Below are positions 1-5,414 of a stretch of DNA of 8,120 nt, piece by piece. The translations under genes were made by a program, and so were the position numbers. Within the stretch, counting starts at the first letter, position 1, and every line of letters begins with the position of its first letter. The notes beneath the pieces are model-generated. The model did not search any database, had not been told where the DNA came from, and worked only from the letters and a program-made list of their open reading frames with translations. Source of the stretch: Rhodospirillaceae bacterium (GTDB lineage: Bacteria > Pseudomonadota > Alphaproteobacteria > Rhodospirillales > 2-02-FULL-58-16); the NCBI GenBank assembly GCA_013349695.1, contig DUZD01000193.1, forward strand, positions 1 to 8,120, read 5' to 3'.

Positions 1-21
1 GCCTTTCTGAATGTTTTACAA

Positions 22-579
22 TCAGGAGCTTACGCCAATTCTCCAATTTTCCACCAACCTTGCGACACCACCGCCGCGGTAGGCGGTGGACTGGGCGGGG
101 TTCTGGAAGCCGCGGATGGCTGTCGCCCGGCCCTGGTTCTGATAACCGCGGTAGGCGGTGGCGCGCGGGTCGGTTCCCGGACCGCGGTCGATCCCCCGAC
201 GGCCCTGGAGGGTAGTGAGGTTGTAGCGCTGGGCCGCGTAGTCCGGGCCGTACGCGTTGCCGGCGGCGCGGGTGCGCGGCTGGGCCTGGGGAAGTCCGTT
301 CACGACGCGCGTCTGGGGGACGGCGGCGGCGCGAGATCGTGCCTGGGTCTGGGGAAGTCTCTTCACGACGCTCCGCCGGGAGGCGGCTTTGACGGTGCGC
401 AGGGACGCCCGGGGATTCTTCGCTACTTGGTATTTCAGAACGCCGGCCTGGGCGCTTTTGATCTGGTAGGCGCGGGCCTTATTAACGCTGGCGGCCTCGG
501 AGACCGAGGCGAAGCCGGTCAGGGCGATGCCGAGGGCGAGAAGGGCGGTGGCGGAGCGGAGTGTGCGATACGGGATCAT
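22..579 (-). CDS. Secreted basic Arg/Gln-rich repeat protein, unknown function
   Basis: A 185-residue protein that I do not recognise as any family. It opens with a clear signal peptide: basic start (MIPYRTLR), hydrophobic core at about residues 9-22, and a likely signal peptidase I cut after SEA or EAA near residues 28-30, so it should be exported. The mature part is strongly basic and low in complexity. Two 21-residue units begin with LPQTQARSRAA (75-85) and LPQAQPRTRAA (96-106). Near the C-terminus are three 12-residue units, RATAYRGYQNQG (139-150), RATAIRGFQNPA (151-162) and a shortened QSTAYRGG (163-170). It has no cysteine, so no disulfides. The ATG at 577-579 is preceded by an AAGGAA Shine-Dalgarno sequence about 9 bases away. 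Upstream lies a very AT-rich stretch that probably holds its promoter, though no convincing -35/-10 pair was found. A periplasmic or surface role, perhaps binding polyanions, is only inference. Confidence 0.72.
   Translation of the reverse strand: MIPYRTLRSATALLALGIALTGFASVSEAASVNKARAYQIKSAQAGVLKYQVAKNPRASLRTVKAASRRSVVKRLPQTQARSRAAAVPQTRVVNGLPQAQPRTRAAGNAYGPDYAAQRYNLTTLQGRRGIDRGPGTDPRATAYRGYQNQGRATAIRGFQNPAQSTAYRGGGVARLVENWRIGVSS
70..165 (-). repeat. 36-bp tandem repeat within the secreted protein gene
   Basis: Three in-frame units of 36 bp encode the 12-residue repeat [RQ][AS]TA[YI]RG[YFG]QN. The outer two share the identical 16-mer ccgcggtaggcggtgg at 74-89 and 146-161, exactly 72 bp apart. 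The middle copy (110-125) is diverged to ccgcggatggctgtcg. The last unit is truncated. A second, looser 63-bp periodicity around 290-375 encodes the LPQxQ units. Confidence 0.75.
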
Positions 580-760
580 TGATACGGTTCCTTGTGTTTG
601 ATCGACGTTTTTAATGAATTATATATTGCATATAAATTTTTCTATTACTGTAACATGGATCACAAACTGCAAATTTTTTCTAAAAAAACATTTGTCTATA
701 TTTATATTTATTTTTTATTTTATATGGATTTAAATAAAATTTTATCTATCCGGTCGCCGT
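580..760. other. Very AT-rich intergenic block
   Basis: Bases 601-750 contain 26 G or C in 150 (17%), against well over 60% in the neighbouring genes. I see no credible gene here; short open frames across it are rich in Phe, Tyr, Ile and Lys and lack ribosome sites. It lies immediately upstream of the minus-strand secreted-protein gene and so probably contains that gene's promoter. The sharp change in composition at about 750 suggests foreign DNA or a region under different constraint. Confidence 0.6.
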
Positions 761-814
761 TGAGGATGACCGGCCGGCGCAACTGCGAGAACAGGCCGGT
801 GCCGTCGAGCAGAA

Positions 815-866
815 TCTAGGGACAGTATATAATTTTTTATACGGAAAACTATATACTGTCCCTAGA
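815..866. repeat. 17-bp perfect inverted repeat with GGGACAG core
   Basis: The arms tctagggacagtatata (815-831) and tatatactgtccctaga (850-866) are exact reverse complements, separated by an 18-nt AT-rich loop. The right arm is followed within a few bases by the transposase C-terminal remnant. Paired GGGACAGTATA-type sequences are, from memory, often found next to REP-associated Y1 transposase genes, where hairpins serve as substrates. That makes this a probable end or miniature derivative of such an element. It is not a terminator: neither side has a U-tract after the stem. Confidence 0.7.
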
Positions 867-870
867 ATAC

Positions 871-997
871 TGGATGAGTGCCGCCTACCGGGAACACGGC
901 TACAGCATGCGTGAGATCGCCAGCGCGGTGGGCCTACCACTATTCGCCGATCAGCAAAATCATTCAGACATGGGAAGAGAATTCAACATTCAAGACC
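871..997 (+). pseudogene. C-terminal remnant of REP-associated Y1-type transposase (RAYT), frameshifted
   Basis: The translation starts WMSAAYREHGYSMREIASAVGL, which resembles the C-terminal helix-turn-helix tail common in RAYT-type transposases (AYREHGYSMREIA..VGLHYS.ISKII). At about 937-938 one extra C breaks the frame. In the next frame the tail continues HYSPISKIIQTWEENSTFKT, again as expected for the family end. Only about 42 residues of a protein usually near 200-300 residues remain. The catalytic HUH and Tyr region is absent, so it cannot be active. The usual stop after FKT is missing and the frame runs on to about 1120. The fragment abuts the inverted repeat on its left and is followed by AT-rich DNA. 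The family call rests on memory of the conserved tail and was not checked by alignment. Confidence 0.7.
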
Positions 998-1108
998 CCA
1001 CACGCACACGAAACCACGCCGCTGAAAGGCAGAAAAAAACCGAATCGACACGCATTCAAGGCGCCAGGGAAAAACCGCCTTCGTTCAGGAGGAGTTATGC
1101 AATTGGCT

Positions 1109-1136
1109 CAATTTTATTAAAATTTTAATAAAATTG
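1109..1136. repeat. 28-bp perfect AT-rich palindrome
   Basis: The sequence is its own exact reverse complement over 28 bases with no loop; the half-site is caattttattaaaa. It lies 16 bp upstream of the -35 element of the downstream promoter. It could be a regulator's operator or a remnant of element DNA. It contains only two G/C pairs, so it is unlikely to be a terminator. Confidence 0.7.
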
Positions 1137-1151
1137 GTTTTACTTATCAAT

Positions 1152-1180
1152 TTGTTATTAATTCATAAATAGTGTATAAT
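1152..1180 (+). promoter_or_regulatory. Predicted sigma70-type promoter for the DUF1150-like gene
   Basis: TTGTTA (1152-1157; 4 of 6 matches) and a perfect TATAAT (1175-1180) are separated by 17 bp. Transcription would start near 1187, only about 7 bases before the ATG at 1194, giving an almost leaderless mRNA. The surrounding DNA is AT-rich, which raises the chance of a fortuitous match, but the spacing and position are good. Confidence 0.5.
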
Positions 1181-1193
1181 AATTAAGTGTAAA

Positions 1194-1463
1194 ATGATTA
1201 TTGAAACGGCCCGCATCATGAAACCGCACGTGGAATGTCAAGACGGCGTCAGCGCACCCGAGACCGCCGACGTCATGTCCGCCGACGATTTCGCCAGCTG
1301 GCATGTCGACGATTTGATTTTCGTCAAAAAAATTTGTCCCGAAAAAGGCGCCGGCTATGCCATCTACGGCGCCGACGGCACTTTCCTCGAAGTGGTCGGG
1401 TCGATGGGCGATGTGATCATCGCTTGCCATGATTACGGCTTGGAACTGGCGTCCGTGCACTGA
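1194..1463 (+). CDS. DUF1150-like small protein
   Basis: An 89-residue soluble protein with no signal peptide or membrane segment. The C-terminal half (IYGADGTFLEVVG, residues 58-69, then CHDYGLELASVH, 78-89) resembles DUF1150, small alphaproteobacterial proteins with an 'A.DGT.L.L......A...A....L..VSVH' pattern and a terminal Ser-Val-His. The family's function is unknown to me. The N-terminal half is acidic and less conserved. The start at 1194 has no Shine-Dalgarno sequence but sits just downstream of the predicted promoter. A second in-frame ATG at 1218 (MKPHVECQDG) would give 81 residues and a normal leader, also without a strong ribosome site. DUF1150 genes are often next to small heat-shock protein genes; none is here. 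The next gene, umuD, has its own promoter, so this gene is probably monocistronic. Confidence 0.7.
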   Translation: MIIETARIMKPHVECQDGVSAPETADVMSADDFASWHVDDLIFVKKICPEKGAGYAIYGADGTFLEVVGSMGDVIIACHDYGLELASVH

Positions 1464-1540
1464 TCCGCGCGGCCCGCCGCGGCAACGGCCGGCTCCTCCG
1501 TTTCCCCTCCCCCCAATCATCGTCCCTTTCCATTTATTTG

Positions 1541-1569
1541 TTGACCTCCTCCGTGCCTCCAGTTATGTT
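1541..1569 (+). promoter_or_regulatory. Predicted umuDC promoter
   Basis: TTGACC (1541-1546; 5 of 6 matches) and TATGTT (1564-1569; 4 of 6) with a 17-bp spacer. The -10 element overlaps the LexA operator, the usual geometry for SOS repression. The predicted start site is near 1576, which coincides with the umuD ATG. Confidence 0.6.
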
Positions 1570-1581
1570 CACTTTATGTTC
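1567..1581 (+). promoter_or_regulatory. LexA operator (SOS box), GTTC-N7-GTTC
   Basis: GTTC at 1567-1570 and GTTC at 1578-1581 are separated by actttat, a perfect match to the direct-repeat SOS box established for alphaproteobacterial LexA. It lies over the -10 element and directly in front of, and partly within, the umuD reading frame. Binding of LexA here would block RNA polymerase until RecA-stimulated LexA self-cleavage after DNA damage. Confidence 0.85.
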
Positions 1582-2040
1582 TGTTTTAAGCGTGAATCCA
1601 CACCGCCGGGCGGCGGTACGGTTTTCGCCGCCGCGACATCGTGCCGGCGGCCGGTGGTCCTGTTCTCCTCGCCCGTCGCGGCGGGATATCCGTCGCCGGC
1701 GGAGGATTACGTCGAGGGCAAACTGGATCTGAACGCGCATCTCATCCGCCGCCCCGCCGCCACCTTCATCATCCGCGTCGAGGGGGAGTCGATGACCGGC
1801 GCGGGGATTTTCCCGAACGATCTGCTGATCGTCGACCGCGGCGTAGGCCCCAGGCCCGGCGACATCGTCATCGCCGTCGTCGGCAACGAATTGACGGTGA
1901 AAAGGCTCATCAAAAGCGGCGACGGATGGTCCCTGCGGGCGGAAAACCCGGATTTTCCCGCCATCTCCGTCACCGCCGACATGGAATGCGTCGTCTGGGG
2001 CGTGGTCACCGGTTCGATCCGCCAGTTCAACCGGCGATAA
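1576..2040 (+). CDS. umuD: UmuD, LexA-like self-cleaving subunit of DNA polymerase V
   Basis: A 154-residue S24-family protein. After RecA-stimulated self-cleavage, UmuD' dimerises and joins UmuC as polymerase V for translesion synthesis. The cleavage site is Ala36-Gly37 in PVAAGYPSPAEDYVE, equivalent to Cys24-Gly25 of E. coli. The catalytic Ser72 lies in VEGESM and Lys109 in ELTVKRL, both present. DLLIVDRGV and PGDIVIAVV are typical of the fold. The N-terminal arm is about 12 residues longer than in E. coli and is Gly/Pro-rich. The ATG at 1576 lies at the predicted transcription start, so the message may be leaderless. The only downstream alternative, GTG at 1654, would leave just 10 residues before the cleavage site and has no ribosome site. 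umuC follows 38 bp downstream. Regulation by LexA is indicated by the SOS box. Confidence 0.93.
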   Translation: MFCFKRESTPPGGGTVFAAATSCRRPVVLFSSPVAAGYPSPAEDYVEGKLDLNAHLIRRPAATFIIRVEGESMTGAGIFPNDLLIVDRGVGPRPGDIVIAVVGNELTVKRLIKSGDGWSLRAENPDFPAISVTADMECVVWGVVTGSIRQFNRR

Positions 2041-2078
2041 AGGCGGCTCCGGGAAACCCCAATATCCGGACGGCTTCC

Positions 2079-3380
2079 ATGACCGGCGTTTTCGCCCTCA
2101 TCGACTGCAACAATTTCTACGTTTCCTGCGAGCGGGTTTTCGATCCGGCCCTCGAGGGCAGGCCGGTGGTGGTTTTGTCCAACAACGATGGCTGCGTCAT
2201 CGCCCGCTCGAACGAGGCGAAGGCGCTCGGCATCGGCATGGGAACGGCGTTGTTCGAGGCCCGCCCCTTGCTCGAAAAGCATGGTGTCCGGGTCTATTCG
2301 TCCAACTACGCCCTTTACGGGGACATGTCCAACCGGGTGATGGCGGCGCTTTCGGAATTCACCCCCAACGTGGAGGTCTATTCCATCGACGAAGCCTTCC
2401 TCGACCTTTCCGGCTTCCGGCGCCTGGGCGCTGGCCGCCATGGCCGGGACATCCGGGCCAAAGTCCACCGCTGGACAGGCATCCCGGTGTCGGCCGGAAT
2501 CGCCGCGACCAAGACCCTGGCCAAGCTGGCCGGCGGGATCGCCAAGAGGTATCCCGAAACCGGCGGCGTGTTCGACCTGACGGGCCTTTCCGGCCGCCGC
2601 GACGCCATGGCCGCCACGGATATCGGCGGCGTCTGGGGAATCGGACACCGTTACGCCCGGATGCTGCGCCGGAACGGCATCGAAACGGCGCTGCATTTCC
2701 ATGACGCGGCCGGGCCGTGGGTGAGAAAGCGTATGGGCGTCGCCGGCGCGCGCACTTGGTTGGAACTCAAGGGTGTCGCCTGTTTCGACCTGGAATGCCA
2801 GCCGCCGGCCAGGAAAACCACCGTCGTTTCCCGCTCTTTCCGCGATGCAATCGAGAACGAGGAGGAGCTGCGCCAAGCCGTCGCCGTCTTCGCCGCCAGG
2901 GCGGCGGAAAAACTGCGCGAGGGCGGCCTCACCGCCGGCAGTGTCACCGCCTTCGTCGCCACCAGCCGTTTCGGTCCGGCGCGGCACCAATACCACAATG
3001 CCGCCACCGTCGCCTTGGCGTCGCCCTCCAATCACACGGGCGCCGTCACCAAGGCGGCGCTGGCGGCGCTGAAGGGGATCTTCCGGCGGCGGCGGCGCTA
3101 CAAGAAAGCCGGCGTGATGCTGCTCGACCTGGCCGCCGCCGGGCGGGCGCAGCCGAATCTCTTCGCGCCCAGCAACGACGGCCGCGGCGGCCGCCTGATG
3201 GAGGCGCTTGACCGGATCAACCGGAAGGATTGGGGGGAGCCCGGAAGCGGTGCCCGCGGCTGGGGAGATCTGCTCCATTACGGCGCCGCCGGCATTCATC
3301 GCGGCTGGCGGATGAAACAGGCGTACCGATCGCCCCGCTACACCACCAATTGGAACGAACTGCCGGTGGCGCGGGGATGA
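2079..3380 (+). CDS. umuC: UmuC, Y-family translesion DNA polymerase V catalytic subunit
   Basis: A 433-residue Y-family polymerase, close to E. coli UmuC (422). It inserts nucleotides opposite lesions with low fidelity, with UmuD'2, RecA and the beta clamp. The palm carries metal-binding Asp9 in ALIDCNNFYVSCERVF and Asp104-Glu105 in EVYSIDEAFLDLSG. The nucleotide-contact segment NNDGCVIARSNEAKALG is at 35-51. The AGIAATKTLAKLA segment (139-151) and the helix-hairpin region around GVWGIGHRYARML (184-196) follow, then the little-finger domain (about 240-350). QPNLF (358-362) matches the beta-clamp binding motif of UmuC. The C-terminal DUF4113 domain (about 373-428) contains GIHRGWRMKQAYRSPRYTTNW. 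The ATG at 2079 gives the canonical N-terminus; the ribosome site is weak, suggesting coupling to umuD. The frame is open upstream to 1641, but that part is antiphase to umuD and is not a fusion. Confidence 0.96.
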   Translation: MTGVFALIDCNNFYVSCERVFDPALEGRPVVVLSNNDGCVIARSNEAKALGIGMGTALFEARPLLEKHGVRVYSSNYALYGDMSNRVMAALSEFTPNVEVYSIDEAFLDLSGFRRLGAGRHGRDIRAKVHRWTGIPVSAGIAATKTLAKLAGGIAKRYPETGGVFDLTGLSGRRDAMAATDIGGVWGIGHRYARMLRRNGIETALHFHDAAGPWVRKRMGVAGARTWLELKGVACFDLECQPPARKTTVVSRSFRDAIENEEELRQAVAVFAARAAEKLREGGLTAGSVTAFVATSRFGPARHQYHNAATVALASPSNHTGAVTKAALAALKGIFRRRRRYKKAGVMLLDLAAAGRAQPNLFAPSNDGRGGRLMEALDRINRKDWGEPGSGARGWGDLLHYGAAGIHRGWRMKQAYRSPRYTTNWNELPVARG

Positions 3381-3383
3381 AAG

Positions 3384-3572
3384 TCAGGCGACGATATCGA
3401 CGAGATGCCCGGACGAAACCGGCTTGGCCTGATCCGCGGCCTCCAGCGATTGCGTTTTGGCGCTGAAAATGGTAAAATTGTAGGTCCGGCCCGAGAAAAC
3501 GGGCCGCCTGAAACCATTCGCCGCCAGCGGAACGGAAAAGATGGCAAGCATAGCTCCCGGCGTCGACGTCAA
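3384..3572 (-). CDS. Small unrecognised protein, convergent with umuC
   Basis: A possible 62-residue protein read from TTG at 3572, which has a good Shine-Dalgarno (AAGGAG, 4 bases away), or a 55-residue one from ATG at 3551 (GGGAG only 2 bases away). The sequence MLAIFSVPLAANGFRRPVF and then GRTYNFTIFSAKTQSLEAAD reads like a normal soluble protein with alternating beta-type residues, and its third codon positions are G+C-rich. I recognise no family. It ends 3 bp past the umuC stop on the opposite strand. Its 5' end overlaps the start of the rightward gene at 3541 by 11 or 32 bp, so at least one of the two starts may be wrong or one of the genes spurious. A 7-bp GC hairpin (3487-3506) falls inside it. 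Confidence 0.42.
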   Translation of the reverse strand: MTSTPGAMLAIFSVPLAANGFRRPVFSGRTYNFTIFSAKTQSLEAADQAKPVSSGHLVDIVA

Positions 3573-4080
3573 TGCGCTCCTTGCGTCCCAAACCGCTCAG
3601 TTGCAGCAAAAGCTCCAGTTGGCGCGGCGGGAGGATCCACATCGTCCCCAACAGGCGCGGAGCGTGCCCTCGGAACCGTTGTCCGCTCGGCTCGCCGGGG
3701 AACTCGTTGGCGGGCCGCCGGAATTGGCCTCCAACCAGTCAGACCGTCTGGATGTTTCGCTGGAGGTTCTGAAGGCCAATCGGCGGATAAACAACACGAT
3801 TTTTAATCAGCTGCAAGAGGAGCGGTTCGACCGCGACACCATTGCCGAGCGCAAGGAACTGATCCAATAGTACGCCGAGGCGCAGCAAGTGGCGGCCATC
3901 GAACAACGGGCACTGGACCAACGTTTGCTATTGGTACGGCAAGTATCCGACCAGGAAGCCGAAGACCGGGAGACGGACATTCGGCATGAAATCGATCTCC
4001 ACGCGGCGGATCAACGGCAGGCCGCCAGCGAGTCCGTCCCGCCCTTGCTGCCCGGCTCGATCATCGACGTTTCGGCCTGA
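3541..4080 (+). pseudogene. Unrecognised coiled-coil-like gene interrupted by an in-frame TAG
   Basis: One reading frame runs from ATG 3541 to TGA 4080 (180 codons) but contains a single amber codon at 3868-3870 after KELIQ. As annotated literally it would make a 109-residue protein. The remaining 69 codons stay open in the same frame with the same character: charged, Gln/Glu/Arg/Ala-rich helices such as YAEAQQVAAIEQRALDQR and RETDIRHEIDLHAADQRQ. The upstream half includes VDVNALLASQTAQLQQKLQLARR and RRINNTIFNQLQEERFDRD. The parts therefore look like one ancestral protein of about 179 residues, mainly helical and probably coiled-coil, with no signal peptide. I do not recognise the family. A CAG-to-TAG change would explain the stop. 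A purine-rich GGAACGGAAAAG precedes the ATG. Recent decay, readthrough or a base-call error are all possible. Confidence 0.5.
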
Positions 4081-4096
4081 GAGCCCGTCCGGGGGA

Positions 4097-4825
4097 TTAC
4101 TTTTTCCAGTTCCGGCATCGCGAGTGAATAAGGCGGTAGTTCGACGGGGTGTCGACGCGGGCGTTGGCGGAGTCGGTGGCGTCTTGCACTTTCCTCAACA
4201 GCGGCGTGACTTTGTTCTTGATCCGCGCCTGAACCAGTGTCGCGGCACGCCCGGGGTCGGCGACGGCGACCGGCTTCAGACGCTGGATAATTGCCACCAG
4301 ACGTTTCCTGAACCAAGGCTTGAAGCGCTCGAGCTCTTGCCGGTAGACGGCGACGTGCTGGTCTTCGTGATCGCGGATGGTCCGGTATTCACATGTTCCC
4401 CGGCGGTATCTCCGGTCGATGTAGACGGTGAAGTTGGGGTAGCTCAACCGGATGTCCAGCGTTTCCGGAACGGCGCAAAACCCGTTCCTCGACAAGGGAT
4501 AGATCTTGACGTTCAAACGCATGTCCATCTTGAACTCGGTCAGGGTCAGGCCGAGGGGATACCAGCCGCCGGCCGAGCCCGGACCGCCGTGTCTCCGTTG
4601 GATGCGCTGAAGATCGCCGCGGCTGTGTCCGGTCCGGTAGCTCGCTTCGCCGGAGAAGGTCTGAAATTTCAGCTCGACGGGATCGGCGGCGCCAGGACAG
4701 CGTTGGGCGGCGGCCGAAAGAGCGGGTAAGCCCGCCGTCAAAACAACGGCGGCGGCCGCCGGCAGGCACAGCCGGCGCCAGCGCCGGGAGGATTTGGTGC
4801 GAAATTGGTGGCGCCGGGTTTCCAT
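4097..4825 (-). CDS. Secreted protein with HExxH motif, possible zinc metallopeptidase (DUF922-like)
   Basis: A 242-residue exported protein. From the ATG at 4825 it has a basic n-region, a hydrophobic core (about 20-38, CLPAAAAVVLTAGLPALSAA) and a likely cleavage site near Ala40. The central region (about 90-150) is beta-rich: LTEFKMDMRLNVKIYPL, then LDIRLSYPNFTVYIDRRY. This leads into CEYRTIRDHEDQHVAVYRQEL, where HEDQH (153-157) fits the zinc-binding HExxH motif. The C-terminal third is helical and basic. The arrangement resembles DUF922, a family of predicted secreted zinc proteases, but I could not confirm the third ligand. An alternative ATG at 4894 adds 23 residues and overlaps the end of the upstream gene. 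I prefer 4825 because it gives a normal signal peptide and has GGAAAA upstream. It is the last gene of the leftward mrp cluster and ends 16 bp from the converging gene. Confidence 0.72.
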   Translation of the reverse strand: METRRHQFRTKSSRRWRRLCLPAAAAVVLTAGLPALSAAAQRCPGAADPVELKFQTFSGEASYRTGHSRGDLQRIQRRHGGPGSAGGWYPLGLTLTEFKMDMRLNVKIYPLSRNGFCAVPETLDIRLSYPNFTVYIDRRYRRGTCEYRTIRDHEDQHVAVYRQELERFKPWFRKRLVAIIQRLKPVAVADPGRAATLVQARIKNKVTPLLRKVQDATDSANARVDTPSNYRLIHSRCRNWKK

Positions 4826-4899
4826 GAATCGATTTTTCCGGACAAAGCCAGGGCGTATCAAGTTCGATCGGCGCCAGCCGGTTATTTTCAGCATTTACC

Positions 4900-5298
4900 C
4901 TAACGCCGCCGCCGCCGCGGCGGGTAATAAACGAACGCAAGCAAGACCAGCAGGCCGAACAGCGAATAGATGGCGACGAAAACCCAATGCGGAAACGACC
5001 AATACAGCAAGCGCTCCAGCCAGTAGGCAATGAAGCCGCTCCCGTAGCCCTCGGCGCCGGCCCGTTCCCGGAGTTCGTTTTCCCAGATGGTCAAGGGGCA
5101 ATACCGGCCGAGCCAGGCTTGCACGACGACGAAAGCGATGGCGGCTAAATGCGGGGCCCTGAAGACGAGCCGGCGGGTCCACGCCCATCGCCGCGCCCAG
5201 CCGGCCATGATCAGCGCCTGTCCGCCGACGACGAAAAGGACAAACAGGGCATGGACGGCGCCGATCAGGTCGGCGAGCAAACCGTAATGGCCGGACAT
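4900..5298 (-). CDS. DUF2784 family inner-membrane protein
   Basis: A 132-residue integral membrane protein with about four hydrophobic segments: 7-33 (LLADLIGAVHALFVLFVVGG), 49-66, 89-102 and 105-125. Between segments two and three is the signature CPLTIWENELRERAG (67-81), followed by GYGSGFIAYWLERLLY. This is the conserved block of DUF2784, whose biochemical role is unknown to me. The tail is an Arg run (PPRRRRR), expected on the cytoplasmic side. ATG 5298 is chosen because family members usually begin a few residues before LLADL. An in-frame ATG at 5337 (MLVGASFLLPSG) would add 13 residues. Neither start has a strong ribosome site. It lies 116 bp downstream of mrp on the same strand and is probably co-transcribed with it and with the secreted HExxH protein. 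Confidence 0.88.
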   Translation of the reverse strand: MSGHYGLLADLIGAVHALFVLFVVGGQALIMAGWARRWAWTRRLVFRAPHLAAIAFVVVQAWLGRYCPLTIWENELRERAGAEGYGSGFIAYWLERLLYWSFPHWVFVAIYSLFGLLVLLAFVYYPPRRRRR

Positions 5299-5414
5299 CG
5301 CCCCGGAGGGTAGCAGAAAAGAGGCGCCGACAAGCATCCAGGAAACGGCTAAGGCAGGGTCGAACGATGGTTGCCGACCTATCCGAAGGGCGCAAAGCGA
5401 GCCATTCCGGTTGA

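Noticed and set aside
746..940. 64-codon minus-strand frame running through the inverted repeat
   Set aside because: Crosses the hairpin and the transposase remnant in the wrong direction; no ribosome site and no similarity to anything I know.
1641..2078. Upstream extension of the umuC frame that could suggest a fused N-terminal domain
   Set aside because: This part is Arg/His-rich, out of phase with umuD, and precedes the canonical Y-family N-terminus MTGVFALIDCNNFY at 2079.
1707..3299. 530-codon open frame on the minus strand opposite umuD and umuC
   Set aside because: Its translation is low-complexity Gly/Arg/Ala-rich with no family features. It is the mirror of the clearly conserved umuDC frames in GC-rich DNA.
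3487..3506. 7-bp GC hairpin with AGAAAA loop as a possible umuDC terminator
   Set aside because: No T-run follows on either strand, it is over 100 bp from the umuC stop, and it lies within a candidate minus-strand gene.
3986..4729. 247-codon open frame on the plus strand crossing 4080
   Set aside because: It overlaps the amber-split gene in another frame and lies opposite the secreted HExxH protein, which has a signal peptide and coherent features.
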